DNA from: Massilia aquatica
GTDB taxonomy: Bacteria > Pseudomonadota > Gammaproteobacteria > Burkholderiales > Burkholderiaceae_D
Direction of reading: 5' to 3'
Length of the DNA: 64,000 nucleotides
Assembly: GCF_011682045.1 (NCBI RefSeq)
Contig: NZ_VVIW01000008.1
Location: 124,001 to 188,000, forward strand
Both the position numbers and the translations under genes were made by a program. Shown in pieces: positions 8,909 through 18,589 of the stretch. Every line of letters begins with the position of its first letter. The stretch's first letter is position 1. The notes below the pieces were generated by a model. It was given only the letters and a program-made list of their open reading frames with translations, was not told the DNA's origin and searched no databases.

Positions 8909-10359
8909 GGCAGCGTTTCCTCCACGATGACGAGGGTCGGGTCCCACGCCAGCAGCCAGGCGCGCATGCGGGCGATATCGGCCGGGTCTTTGGCGAACAG
9001 GTGGGCCACGTCGATGGCGCCGGTTACCGGGTCGGTCCCTTGCACGGCCAGCATGCCCATGCCCTTGGCGGCGCAGCCGAAGCGCTGGTAGACGTCGCGC
9101 CCGTAGCGGTGCAGGTTGGCGTAGCGGTCGACCGGGACGGCGAAATCCTCGGTCACGGCGCGCGTGTGGGCGCCGCCGAAGCCGATGTGCAGCAGCCCGC
9201 GCGGCGACAGGATGCGGTGCAGTTCGTCGAACGCGGCCAGGTCGCGCGGAATGCATTCGAGCACGTGGCTGACCGTGATGTAGTCGTAGCTGGCGTCCGG
9301 ACGGTCGATCGCCTGGATGTCGAGGCTGCCTTCGCCTTCGTACACCGACACTTCATGGCTGCGGAACCAGGCCGGGTTGTGCGCCTGGTCGGGGCTGAAT
9401 TGCAGGCTGCGGCGCCAGTCGAGAAAGCCGACCGGCAGCGCCTGGAACATCTGGCGCACCACGCGCTGGCGTTCGAGCGCGCCGCATTGGCGGCAGCAGG
9501 GCGGCGCGCCGGTGCTGGCCAGGCGGCCGGCCGGACCGGGACCGAAGTCGCCGCCGCCGCAGATGTTGCAGGCGGGCGGCGCCGGTTCCTGCACGGCTTT
9601 GCGGCGGCGCAGCACGAACCAGTCCTGGAATTCGTCCTTGCCGGGGTCGCGCAGCCAGCTGCCGCGCTGGAAGTCTTCCACTTCCCAGCCTTCTGCGGCG
9701 AACAGGCGGTGCAGGAAGCCGATGTGGTAGGCGATCACGTGCAGTGGTTCGGCCGGGTTGTGGATGAAGGCGTGTTCGGAAATCTGCTCGGTCAGGTGGT
9801 AGCGCACGTTCGGATGCTGGCTGGCCAGCGAAAAGTCGTCCGGCAGGCTGAAAAAGGTGCAGATCCACTTGCCGTCCTCGCGCAGCAGCGCGCCGACGCG
9901 GCGCAGGTACTGGCGAATATCGTCCTCGTACATGTGCGTAAACACCGAGAACGCGGTCGCGCAATCGAAGCTGGCTTCGGGAAACGGCAGGCTCAGGTCT
10001 TCGAACGGCAGGCCGCCCGGATTGTAGCGGGCGTTATGGACGTTGAGGAACGCGAAGCGGTAGCGCCCCGCGTCTTGCGGGCCGGCGAAGTTGGCGTTGA
10101 GCCAGTCGATCTGGCGCGACAGGATATCGAAGCCCTGGTAGCGGCCCTTGAAGCCGGCGCGCCGCAGTCCGTACGCCAGGCGCCCGTAGCCGCAGCCGAC
10201 GTCGAGCAGGTCGGCGGTCAGGCTGGCCTTGCGCGTCAGGATGTTGCCGCACAGGTGGTCGCAGATCGGCAAAAAATCCGCTTCACTCTCGGCCATGAAG
10301 CGCAGGTTGGCCGGCGGCAGCAGCACGTCGTTGGTATCGGCGTTCAGGACGGCGCTCAT
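8905..10359 (-). CDS. Two-module methyltransferase joined by a zinc ribbon
   Basis: 484 residues. The first module (residues 1-250) is a class I methyltransferase with LLDVGCGYGRLAYGL near residue 50, FDILSRQIDWLN, and FDCATAFSVFTHM. Near residue 266 a zinc ribbon CNICGG...CRQCGALERQR begins the second module, which has YDYITVSHVLECIPRD and ILSPRGLLHIGFGG but lacks an obvious glycine-rich SAM motif. The second module is clearly homologous to the stand-alone 3341-3988 protein. It is coupled at both ends by ATGA overlaps (8905-8908 and 10356-10359). It probably methylates glycan sugars. The second half may be a substrate-recognition or pseudoenzyme module (inference). Confidence 0.82.
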   Translation of the reverse strand: MSAVLNADTNDVLLPPANLRFMAESEADFLPICDHLCGNILTRKASLTADLLDVGCGYGRLAYGLRRAGFKGRYQGFDILSRQIDWLNANFAGPQDAGRYRFAFLNVHNARYNPGGLPFEDLSLPFPEASFDCATAFSVFTHMYEDDIRQYLRRVGALLREDGKWICTFFSLPDDFSLASQHPNVRYHLTEQISEHAFIHNPAEPLHVIAYHIGFLHRLFAAEGWEVEDFQRGSWLRDPGKDEFQDWFVLRRRKAVQEPAPPACNICGGGDFGPGPAGRLASTGAPPCCRQCGALERQRVVRQMFQALPVGFLDWRRSLQFSPDQAHNPAWFRSHEVSVYEGEGSLDIQAIDRPDASYDYITVSHVLECIPRDLAAFDELHRILSPRGLLHIGFGGAHTRAVTEDFAVPVDRYANLHRYGRDVYQRFGCAAKGMGMLAVQGTDPVTGAIDVAHLFAKDPADIARMRAWLLAWDPTLVIVEETLP

Positions 10360-13300
10360 GCTGCCTCCCCGGCGACCGAAGGCTGCGGTGCGGAGACCGT
10401 ATCCGGTGCCACCCGTGCGACGACCTGCAAGATCTCGTCGACCCGGTGCTGGAAGGTATGTTGGGAGATGATCAGTTCACGCAAGCGCTTGCCTCCTTTG
10501 TCAGTGTTTGTTTTGCCGCGCTGTAGCTTGGCAACGCCGGCAGCCAGGTCGTCCGGCGTGCTGTAGTAATGTACCGCATCGCCGAACAGTGCGCGGCACG
10601 CTTGCATCTCGTCGCTGACGATGGTCGCGCCGCAGGCGCCGGCGTCGAACAGGCGGTTCGAGACGAATCCCTGGTCGCGCATGTCGCTCCAGTGGTCGTT
10701 GAGCACCACCTTGGCGCCTGAATAGTAATGCCGCAGGCGCTCGTTGGGAATATATGTCTGGCGCACCATCTGCGGCGGCAGGATGCCTTCCCACATGCCG
10801 CCGTAGACGCTGAAATCGACGCCGCCGGCCAGCGCGTACTGCACCACCTCGCGCAGCTGGCCGCGCGAATTGCCGACGAAAACCACCTCCGGCACTTCCA
10901 GTTCCTGGTCCAGCTCCGGATAGAACAGGGCCGGGTCGGTGCATTGCAGCAGCGGGCTGACCTGGTCGCCCATGCGCTCGCCCAGCCAGGCCGCAAAGCT
11001 GGTCGAGGCCACGAAGGCGTGGTCGTATTGCTGCAGCTCGGTCACGGTCACGTCGTCCGGATGGCTGATCAGCCAGGCCAGGTTGATGGCGGTCGGCTGC
11101 GGCTGGTATTGGGACAGCCCGCGCAGCACGATCACCACGTCGTCGGCGGCGGTGAGGCCGCAGTACCAGTCGGGCAGGATGTCGATGCGCGCCACATGCC
11201 CGCGTTTTTCCAGCGCGCGCTTGATGCCGAGCGCGAAGTGCCAGTCGCCCCATTGCTCGCGCTGGTCCATGGCCGGCACGCCGATCTTGATCGCAAAGCG
11301 CAGGGTGTGCGCGAGCAGGCCGCGCAGGCCGTCGCGGAAGGTGGCGGCGCGCACGTCGTAGGTGTGCTTCTCCAGCACCTCCCGGTGCAGTTGCGCGGCG
11401 AGGGCCTCGCGCTCCTCGTCGTGGTCGAGGTAGTGGCGCAGCAGGGCTTGCAGTTGCTGCTCGTCGTCGAAGGCCGGCAGCAGGTCCGGAAACAGTTCCT
11501 CGGCGCCGCCACGGCAGTTGGTCAGCACCAGTTTGCCGGTGGCGATGGCGTCGAACACGCGCGAATTGAGCGAGTTCCAGTTGCGCGTGACCGGGTGGCT
11601 GTCGTCGAGCACGATCCTGGCGGAGTTGTAGATTGCGGGCAGGGCCGCGTACGGCACGGCGCCGCGCCAGTTGGCCTTCCAGTCGGGCCGGTCTTGCCAG
11701 CCGTGGCCGTAAATGGCGAAGCGGTAGGAATCCCGCGCCAGGTCTTGCAGGCCGATGGCCTCGCGCTCGGCGCCCCAGTAGCTGCCGGTAAAGGTGACGT
11801 CGCTGGCGTGTTCGGGCGCTGCCGGCATCGGCTTGAAGCGCGCGGCGTTGGCGGCGATCGGCAGCAGCGTGGCCTCGATGCCGGTGGCGTCGCGGATATG
11901 GGCAATGGCTTTGTGCGACGATGCAAAGATCAGCTGGTAGGCTTGCAGGTGCGGGGCGTCGAGCCACTGGTCGACCCGGTTGCGCACCCAGGCGACCGTG
12001 ATCAGGCCCGGATTGGCTTCGCTGATTTTTTCGATGGCGTAATCGTGGCGCATCACCACCAGCACGTCGGTGCCGGGCAACTGGTGGGTCGGCATGGAGG
12101 CGAACATGACTTCCCAGCCGTACAGGCGGTGCAGCGCCTCGCCCAGTTCGAGCGCGGTGAAAAAGTCGCCGGCCGGGGTGCTCATCGCCGTGGCGGTCAC
12201 GGCGATGGTCACGCGCAGCGGGGTCGGGCGCCACATGCTCTCGCCCTCGACCAGCGAACGCAGGATGGTGCGGGTCAACTGGCGCCCGTAGCGCTCGATG
12301 TACAGCTTGCGGTTGTTCGCATGCAGCTTGGCCGAGTACATTTTCTGGTGCGTGCCGGCGCGGATCTTGGAGTCGCGCGTGGCGCTGCGGTTGTGCAGCG
12401 CCACGGCGGCGGTATCGCACAGGACCGCCTTGCCGAGTTTGAGGCGCAGCGCCAGGCACAGGTCGACATCTTCCATGCCGTACACATAGCCTTCGTAAAA
12501 GCCGCCCACGGCCGCAAATTCGTCGGCGCGGCACATCAGCAGGGCGGCGGTGGCCACCGGCAGGTCGTAGCAGCCGGCCAGCTCGGCGTGCGCCTGTTCG
12601 CCCACTTCCATCGGCGCGTAATAGCGCTGGCCCTTGCCGGCCAGGGTGTCGACCTTGAACTGCACGCCCTGGTGATGGGTCACGTAGCGCCAGGCGTCGG
12701 CGCCGGTGGCGAGCGGCTCGAGCAGCTTGAGGCCCACCGCGCCGACCTGCGGATCGTCGAGGTGCTCACGCATGGTCGCCAGGCAGTCGTGCAGCATGAC
12801 CAGGTCGTTGTTGGCGAACACCAGGTAGCGCCCGCGCGCCAGGGTGGCGCCATGGTTGTTGGAGGCCGCGAACGAAAAATTGACGCCGCGCGCCAGGATG
12901 CGCAGGGGCAGGCGTTCCGCGTATTCGGCCGCCACGGCCAGGCTGTCGTCGACCGAGCCGTGGTCGACCAGCAGCAGTTCATAGTCGTGCAGCCAGTCCA
13001 CGCGCAGCATGGAGTCGAGCAGGTCGCGCAGGATATTGGCGCCGTTCCAGTTCAGGACGATGATCGAGATCAGCGGCACGCCTGGTTCGGCCAGCGGCGC
13101 CGGCAGGCGCGCGCGCTTGCCCTGCCAAAGATGCGGCGGTGCGCGGTGGGTGTAGTGGCCGTCCGGCAGCGGCGCGATCTGGCGCCCGGCATGGTCGACC
13201 AGCGGGAAGCGCAGGCTGTCGTTCTCGATCTTGATGGCTAAGTTGCCTTCGACGATCACCGCCCTGATCTTGCGCTGCGCGCCGTTCATCAGGTGCGCCG

Positions 13301-14735
13301 GGAACCTGACCAGGAAGGCGTGGTGGCCATGGCGGTTGTCGCCGCGCAGGCGCGCGCTGAAGCGGTTGGCCTGGGTCACGGCCAGCAGTTCGTCGTCGAC
13401 ATACACGGCCACGTGCACCGGCAGCACCGGGTTCTTGCGGTCCCAGGCCCAGCCCATGATCATGCCGGTGTTGAGCTGCTCGACATGGCCGTGATAGCGC
13501 TCGGCCGGGTCGATCTTCGCCAGTTGCTCGGACTTGAGCACGAGCGGCACGTCGTGTTCGAGCCGGAAATTGAGCGGCATGCCGTCCACGCGCACGCTGA
13601 TGCGGCGCGCCTGCCCGTCGTACAGCGCCACCGGGAACAGCAGTTCGAAACCGTGATTGCCTTCGGTCTGGAGCTGCTTGTTGACGTCCGGCCGGAGAAG
13701 CTGGGCCTGGCTCTGGCAAAGCAGCTGCTCGCCGTCGTACAGGCCGACCGTGAGGACCTGGTTGGTGTCGCGCGTGTCGAGCGCCCAGCCGTGCAGGCCG
13801 TTGTCGCCCACCTTGTCGACCCGGCCCACCACCGGATGGCGCCACGCCAGCGACAGCGCGCCGCCCTGGGTGCGCAGGCGGTAGCGCGTGCCGTGCAGGT
13901 TGATGGCGATGGCGTGCTCGGCGCCGTCGTACAGGCTCAATGGCAGCTCGAACTTGAAGTCGAAGGCCGCGCCGTGTTCGGCGCCGGCGCCGGCCGGCAT
14001 CTGGCCCAGGCTGCGCGGGCCGTCGTCGACGCGCAGTCCGGTCGCGCCCCCGGGCACCCGCAGCGGATCGATCCAGCCGTACAGGATGCCGTTGCGGACG
14101 TGGTAGTTGCCGGCATCGACAGGCGTGAACACGCTCAGTTCGCGCGGCAGGGCCAGCTGGGCGTTCAGTTCAGGCACGCGCAGGGTCAACTGGTGCAGCT
14201 GGCCGTCGAACAGCGCGTCCGGCACCGCCAGCATGAATGTCTGGCCGGCCGCCTGCGTGGAGAGCAGCTGGCCGTCGGCATACAGTTCGACAGTGAGGCA
14301 TTGGCCGGGCAGGGCGCCGTGCAGGGTGCCGCCGATGCCGGCCGCTTCCACCTGGTCGAGCGCGATGCCACCGGTGGCATGGTGCACCAGCGCCGCGCCG
14401 CCGTCTTGCGCGGGCGCGCGCGCCAGCTTGATGCCGGTGTCGAACACCCAGGCTTCGAGCGTGTCGAGCGCGACCTGCGGCATGTGGCGCGGCAGCGGCC
14501 AGTGAAAGCCGAAGCCGCCGGCATCGTCGCGCTCGACGCTGCAAGTGGTAAAGCCGATCGGTTTGCCGCCGGCGCGAAATTCCAGCGCCAGTTGCTCCTG
14601 CGGGCAATTGAGGTCCAGGCACCAGCCGCTGATGCCGTCAGGGCCGATGCGCTCGATCAGGCCACGGATGGCGCGTCCGGCCAGTGCGCCGTTGCCGGCG
14701 TGATCGTTCGATACCGCGTTGCTGCTGACATCCAT
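10356..14735 (-). CDS. Giant glycosyltransferase: beta-repeats + GT2 + two CgeB-like GT modules
   Basis: 1,459 residues. Residues ~20-530 hold about four ~100-residue beta-rich repeats, each marked by a Gly-Trp core (GISGWCLD, GILYGWIDP, GLHGWALD, MIMGWAWD), probably a carbohydrate- or partner-binding region. From ~555 a GT2 domain starts with ISIIVLNWNG, has VFANNDLVML as the DxD-like site and GMEDVDL. From ~840 and ~1145 come two GT-B modules of the CgeB/Glyco_trans_1_2 type, with VFDAIATGKLVLTN and LFDAGACGATIVSD as nucleotide-sugar sites. The ATG at 14735 has an AGGAGA site; the longer frame to 14819 lacks support. It likely adds up to three sugars processively on one glycan. The end is coupled to the next gene by ATGA. 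Confidence 0.88.
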   Translation of the reverse strand: MDVSSNAVSNDHAGNGALAGRAIRGLIERIGPDGISGWCLDLNCPQEQLALEFRAGGKPIGFTTCSVERDDAGGFGFHWPLPRHMPQVALDTLEAWVFDTGIKLARAPAQDGGAALVHHATGGIALDQVEAAGIGGTLHGALPGQCLTVELYADGQLLSTQAAGQTFMLAVPDALFDGQLHQLTLRVPELNAQLALPRELSVFTPVDAGNYHVRNGILYGWIDPLRVPGGATGLRVDDGPRSLGQMPAGAGAEHGAAFDFKFELPLSLYDGAEHAIAINLHGTRYRLRTQGGALSLAWRHPVVGRVDKVGDNGLHGWALDTRDTNQVLTVGLYDGEQLLCQSQAQLLRPDVNKQLQTEGNHGFELLFPVALYDGQARRISVRVDGMPLNFRLEHDVPLVLKSEQLAKIDPAERYHGHVEQLNTGMIMGWAWDRKNPVLPVHVAVYVDDELLAVTQANRFSARLRGDNRHGHHAFLVRFPAHLMNGAQRKIRAVIVEGNLAIKIENDSLRFPLVDHAGRQIAPLPDGHYTHRAPPHLWQGKRARLPAPLAEPGVPLISIIVLNWNGANILRDLLDSMLRVDWLHDYELLLVDHGSVDDSLAVAAEYAERLPLRILARGVNFSFAASNNHGATLARGRYLVFANNDLVMLHDCLATMREHLDDPQVGAVGLKLLEPLATGADAWRYVTHHQGVQFKVDTLAGKGQRYYAPMEVGEQAHAELAGCYDLPVATAALLMCRADEFAAVGGFYEGYVYGMEDVDLCLALRLKLGKAVLCDTAAVALHNRSATRDSKIRAGTHQKMYSAKLHANNRKLYIERYGRQLTRTILRSLVEGESMWRPTPLRVTIAVTATAMSTPAGDFFTALELGEALHRLYGWEVMFASMPTHQLPGTDVLVVMRHDYAIEKISEANPGLITVAWVRNRVDQWLDAPHLQAYQLIFASSHKAIAHIRDATGIEATLLPIAANAARFKPMPAAPEHASDVTFTGSYWGAEREAIGLQDLARDSYRFAIYGHGWQDRPDWKANWRGAVPYAALPAIYNSARIVLDDSHPVTRNWNSLNSRVFDAIATGKLVLTNCRGGAEELFPDLLPAFDDEQQLQALLRHYLDHDEEREALAAQLHREVLEKHTYDVRAATFRDGLRGLLAHTLRFAIKIGVPAMDQREQWGDWHFALGIKRALEKRGHVARIDILPDWYCGLTAADDVVIVLRGLSQYQPQPTAINLAWLISHPDDVTVTELQQYDHAFVASTSFAAWLGERMGDQVSPLLQCTDPALFYPELDQELEVPEVVFVGNSRGQLREVVQYALAGGVDFSVYGGMWEGILPPQMVRQTYIPNERLRHYYSGAKVVLNDHWSDMRDQGFVSNRLFDAGACGATIVSDEMQACRALFGDAVHYYSTPDDLAAGVAKLQRGKTNTDKGGKRLRELIISQHTFQHRVDEILQVVARVAPDTVSAPQPSVAGEAA

Positions 14736-14779
14736 GCTGTCTCCTGAATCGATAGAGGGAGTTGGAAAGACGGTTGCGG

Positions 14780-15985
14780 CTAGCTGGCCCCCAGCCATTG
14801 GCGCTGGCGCGCAAGGCACTGCGCCAGGTCGGTCTCGGGGAGGTGGCGTGGTTCGCGCGCACCCTGCGCGCCGGCCGCGCAGCGTTCGGCCAGGGCGCCG
14901 GCAAAGGCGGCGGCATCGAAAAACGGTACGGTCGGCACGTCCAGGCGCGCGGCGAATTCAAGCACCGGCGCGGTGGCCGAGGCGATCACCGGCAGGCCGG
15001 AAATGGCCGCTTCGAGGAACGACCATGACAGCACGAACGGCACGCTCCAGTAGGCGTGCACGCGGCTGATGCTGAGCAGGTCCAGGTACTGCGCCGGCGC
15101 CAGCTGGCCGCTGAAATGCACGCGCTCAAGATCAATGCTGTCGCCCAGTTCCGCCAGCAGGTGTTCCTTCCAGCTGGCGCCGCCCGGCGCCGCGTGGCCG
15201 TAGCCGCCGGTTTCGCCGCCGGCCACGATGACATGCGCCTGCGGGCGCCGTCGCAGCAGTTCGGGCAGGGCGCGCATGAATACCTGGAAGCCGCGTGTCG
15301 GTTCCAGGTGGCGCGCCACGTAGCTGACCACCTCGTCGCCGGGCTGGAAGCTGCGGGTGTCGCCGACGGCCACCGGCAGCGCCAGGCGCGCATCGGGATT
15401 GAAGCGCAGCCGTTCGCTGTCGATGCCGTCGTGGATCACCGTGATTTTGTCACGCGCCCAGGCCGGGTAGGTGCTGCGCTGCCAGTGCGTCGGCGAGACG
15501 GCGGCGTCGGCCAGCTCCATGCTGAGCAGGTTGGTGCTGTTGCGCAGCCTCAGACGCCAGCGCTCGGGCAGGCTCAGGGGCGGCAGGGACGGATCGAAGC
15601 CGACGTCCTGGCCTTCCGGCGCGTAATAGTATTCGCAGTAGATCAGCAGGCGCGCGCGCGGGAACACGTCCTTGATGAACAGTGCTTCGCCCCAGCCCGG
15701 ATGGGCATAGATCAGGTCCGGCGTAAAACCGTCGCGCTGGAGCTGCAGGGCCGCGGCGGCGCAGGCTTCGGCGCAGCGCACATGGGTTTCCTGTTCCGCC
15801 AGCAGCGGATGGACATCGGCCCCCGGCGCGCGCAGCAGCTGGTAGCGGCGCAGGGTAACGCCGGGCGGCGCGGCGCGCTTCTCCATGCACAGCGCCACCA
15901 CCTGGTGGCCGGGACGCTGCGCCAGGTCGGCCGCCAGGTGCAGGAACTGGGCCGGGAAATTCTGGTGAATGAACAGGATCTTCAT
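14780..15985 (-). CDS. Glycosyltransferase family 4
   Basis: 401 residues of GT-B fold. The N-terminus MKILFIHQNFPAQFLHLA is the typical GT4 opening, VIHDGID marks the inter-domain hinge, VSYVARHLEPTRGFQVFMRALPEL and HVIVAGGE start the C-terminal Rossmann domain, and SWSFLEAAISGLPVIAS is the nucleotide-sugar E(x7)E-like region. The start at 15985 overlaps the upstream methyltransferase stop (ATGA at 15982-15985). A 44-base gap separates its stop from the giant glycosyltransferase start. It is probably one of the committed sugar transferases of the cluster; donor and acceptor cannot be read from the sequence. Confidence 0.9.
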   Translation of the reverse strand: MKILFIHQNFPAQFLHLAADLAQRPGHQVVALCMEKRAAPPGVTLRRYQLLRAPGADVHPLLAEQETHVRCAEACAAAALQLQRDGFTPDLIYAHPGWGEALFIKDVFPRARLLIYCEYYYAPEGQDVGFDPSLPPLSLPERWRLRLRNSTNLLSMELADAAVSPTHWQRSTYPAWARDKITVIHDGIDSERLRFNPDARLALPVAVGDTRSFQPGDEVVSYVARHLEPTRGFQVFMRALPELLRRRPQAHVIVAGGETGGYGHAAPGGASWKEHLLAELGDSIDLERVHFSGQLAPAQYLDLLSISRVHAYWSVPFVLSWSFLEAAISGLPVIASATAPVLEFAARLDVPTVPFFDAAAFAGALAERCAAGAQGAREPRHLPETDLAQCLARQRQWLGAS

Positions 15986-16632
15986 TGCATCACCGCTGCC
16001 AGTTGGTCCAGCACCGCCGCATCGGTGGCGCTCATGCAGGCCAGCGCCCACAGGTCCCAGCGGGTGCCCTCGTGCACGCGCGCTTCGGCAAAGCCGGCGC
16101 CGAGCAGGTGGCGGCCCAGGGTGGCGGCGGTAAAGCCGGTGCGGTGCGCCATGTGGCGGTGGCCGGCGGCCAGCGCGGCCTGGTGCCCGAACAGCATGTC
16201 GAGCGGGCTGATGGCGCCGGCGGCGGACTGGTACAGCGGAGCGTCGAGCTGGCCGGCGGCGATGTGCACGGCGATGGCGCGCAGGTCGGGCAGGGTAATG
16301 AGCGCATAGCCGTCCGGGCGCAGCACGCGGCGGAACTCGGCCAGCGCGCGCGGCACCTCGAAGGCGTCGAGGTGTTCCAGGTTGTGGGCGGAGTAGACCG
16401 CGTCGACGCTGGCGTCGGCCAGCATCGACAGGTCGCAGATGCTGGCGACGATGTCGGGTTCGACGCCGGGGTCGATGTCGAGCCGGATTTCCTCCCAGTG
16501 CGGGCCGTGCCAGCAGGCCGGCAGTGCGCGTCCATTGCGCGCGCCGCAGCCGACGTGCAGCAGGCGCCGCACGCGCTGGCTGGCGATCGCGTCAGGTGGT
16601 GGGGGCAGGCATGGCGCCGCTGCGCTGCTCAT
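15982..16632 (-). CDS. Class I SAM-dependent methyltransferase
   Basis: 216 residues. RRLLHVGCGARNG is motif I, IRLDIDPGVEPDIV gives the acidic strand-2 end, and VDAVYSAHNLEHLDAFEVPRAL with FRRVLRPDGYALITLPDL are the Methyltransf_11 core. The start at 16632 overlaps the GT2 stop (ATGA at 16629-16632) and the stop overlaps the GT4 start the same way, so it is a fully coupled middle gene. The HMAHRTGF segment before the C-terminus is seen in methyltransferases of glycan loci. It may methylate or cap a sugar; the acceptor is unknown. Confidence 0.85.
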   Translation of the reverse strand: MSSAAAPCLPPPPDAIASQRVRRLLHVGCGARNGRALPACWHGPHWEEIRLDIDPGVEPDIVASICDLSMLADASVDAVYSAHNLEHLDAFEVPRALAEFRRVLRPDGYALITLPDLRAIAVHIAAGQLDAPLYQSAAGAISPLDMLFGHQAALAAGHRHMAHRTGFTAATLGRHLLGAGFAEARVHEGTRWDLWALACMSATDAAVLDQLAAVMQ

Positions 16633-18587
16633 CGGGCGCCGCTGTGGGCGTACTGGAACGGCGCGGCCGATGGCGGCGCGCCCAGCCAGGCGCTGAACCA
16701 GTAACGGGCGTCGAAGGCGGGGCCGATGCGGACGGTGTCGATGTCGACCGGCAGTTCGTCGCCTTCGCACAGCAGCACCACGGCGCAGGCGCCGATGGCC
16801 AGCAGGCTGGTGTCGTCCAGCAGCGCTTCGCCATGGCGGGTGGCAACCGGCAGGGCGTCGACCACGCCGGTCGCCCACAGCAGTTCGCTCATTTCGCCGA
16901 TGACCAGCAGGCGCACGCTTTGCTTGGCGCGGGCGGCCACCAGGCGCGCCAGGGCCAGCACTTGCGCCGCCTGGGGCGAGCCGAGGCGGTGACGCCAGAC
17001 CGCGATGCGGGTGCACGACGAGGCCGGCGCCTGCGCGAAGCCGGGCGACGCCGGCTGGGCGGCGGAAACGATGGCGGCGCCGGGGTCGGGACCGGCGCGC
17101 TGCGCCAGGGCGGCGCGCGCCGCCGCCAGCGGGTCGCTGCGCAGGAAGCGCTGGTACTCGGGGTAGTAGCCGGGATAGCGCGCCACCAGCACGGCGCGGT
17201 TCTGGTGCACGCGCAGGTGTTTTTCGGCGCCGAACGAGACGCCGCCGGCGTGCGCGACGAACACGCCGGTGGCCACGACGTGGCGGTAGCCGGCCGCGCG
17301 CGCGCGCAGGCACCAGTCGACTTCTTCGCCGTAGCCGCGTTCGAGCGCGGCGCCGTCGAGGGTGCCGATGGCGGCCAGCGCCTCGGCGCGCATCAGCATG
17401 GCGAAGCCGCAGCAGGCCGGCACTTCCACGTCCACGGTGGCGCCGGCGCGGTGCAGGCCGGCGGCGGCCTGGTCCAGCTCGCGCAGGCGGGCCGCATCGG
17501 GCACGGGGGCGGCGCGGGCGATGTCGGGAAAGCTGCTGATTTCGCCATTGTTCGACCATGGCGTCACCGATGCGATGCCGGGAGCGCGGTACAGCGCGGC
17601 GCGCAGGCGGTCGAGCCAGTCGCCCTGGACCTGCGTGTCGGCGTTGAGCAGCAACACATCGTGCCCGGCGCAGTGGCGCAGCCCGCGGTTGACGCTTTCG
17701 ATGAAACCGAGGTTGTAGCGGTTGCGCAGCACCGCCACGCGCGGGTCGGCCTCGACCGTGTCGAGCCAGCTTGAGAGCGCCGCGTCGGCGCTGGCGTCGT
17801 CGATCAGCAGCAGGCGCGCCGCTACCTGGTTGGCGGGCAGGCTGGCCAGCACGCTGGCAACGCACGCGCGGGCCTGTTCGAGGCCGCGATACAGGGGCAC
17901 GAGCACGGTCAGCGGCGCTTGCGGTGCCAGCGTGGCGCTGGCGCGCCTGGGCGCGGCAAACACCAGGGGCGAACCGGGCAGGGCGGCCGCGCCCGGCAAG
18001 GCCAGCGACCAGACGCCGTCCGCATGCGGCGGCGCGAAGCGAAAACGCGCGCCTTCGATCCGCACTTCGTAGTGCTCGCCGCGCTGTTCGTCTTGCAGGG
18101 TCAGGGTGGTGTTAGGCGCGGCATCGAACAGCATGCCTTCGATCTCGGTCCCGCTGCGCCAGCAGGCGCCAGCCGGGGCCAGGCCCGCCGCATGCGCGCG
18201 CGCCAGCAGGCTGGCGTGGTTGCCGGCGCGGCAGCGCTGCGGCAGCAGGACCGGCGCCAGCGAGGCTACCCGTGCCGGGTCGCCGGCGGCCAGCCAGGCA
18301 GTGAGAAGATTGTCTTGTAAGTTGGGGTCTTGCGGATCGCGGCACCAGGCGCGTTGCCACGCCGCCGCAGCCAGGTTTGATCCCAGCGATTGCAGAACGA
18401 CGGCGCGCAGCAATGCCGGCGCCACCAGTTCGGGATGGCGCCGGCACAGCGCTTCCGCGCCGAGCAGGGCATCGGCCGGAAATCCGGCCTGGAATGCCTC
18501 GACGGCGCGCGACAACAGGAAGTCGTCGCGCAGGCGTGGCGAGCGCCAGGCCGATGGCAGCGCCGTGACCGGCGCGCTCGCCACCAC
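16629..18587 (-). CDS. Glycosyltransferase family 2 with helical N-terminal region
   Basis: 652 residues. The first ~130 residues are Ala/Leu-rich helical, TPR-like. A short beta segment follows, then GT2 from about residue 225: LTVLVPLYRGLEQARACVASVL, LLLIDDASADAAL, NRYNLGFIESVNRGL, LLLNADTQVQGDWLDRL (DxD), and ERGYGEEVDWCLRARAAGYRHV (acceptor/catalytic ED). The last ~140 residues may be a small extra domain. The frame starts with an ATG at 18587, 2 bases after the DUF4214 stop, so the glycosyltransferase is directly downstream of the surface-protein gene. This coupling suggests that it acts on that protein or its glycan (inference). Confidence 0.88.
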   Translation of the reverse strand: MVASAPVTALPSAWRSPRLRDDFLLSRAVEAFQAGFPADALLGAEALCRRHPELVAPALLRAVVLQSLGSNLAAAAWQRAWCRDPQDPNLQDNLLTAWLAAGDPARVASLAPVLLPQRCRAGNHASLLARAHAAGLAPAGACWRSGTEIEGMLFDAAPNTTLTLQDEQRGEHYEVRIEGARFRFAPPHADGVWSLALPGAAALPGSPLVFAAPRRASATLAPQAPLTVLVPLYRGLEQARACVASVLASLPANQVAARLLLIDDASADAALSSWLDTVEADPRVAVLRNRYNLGFIESVNRGLRHCAGHDVLLLNADTQVQGDWLDRLRAALYRAPGIASVTPWSNNGEISSFPDIARAAPVPDAARLRELDQAAAGLHRAGATVDVEVPACCGFAMLMRAEALAAIGTLDGAALERGYGEEVDWCLRARAAGYRHVVATGVFVAHAGGVSFGAEKHLRVHQNRAVLVARYPGYYPEYQRFLRSDPLAAARAALAQRAGPDPGAAIVSAAQPASPGFAQAPASSCTRIAVWRHRLGSPQAAQVLALARLVAARAKQSVRLLVIGEMSELLWATGVVDALPVATRHGEALLDDTSLLAIGACAVVLLCEGDELPVDIDTVRIGPAFDARYWFSAWLGAPPSAAPFQYAHSGAR

Positions 18588-18589
18588 CG

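Noticed and set aside
10728-13241. 837-codon plus-strand frame opposite the giant glycosyltransferase
   Set aside because: Shadow frame of the GT modules; composition (Arg, Val, His, Gln) and lack of any recognisable motif argue against a gene.
15982-17865. 627-codon frame containing the methyltransferase
   Set aside because: Only its last 216 residues (from 16632) are the methyltransferase; the front part is the out-of-frame shadow of the GT2 gene.
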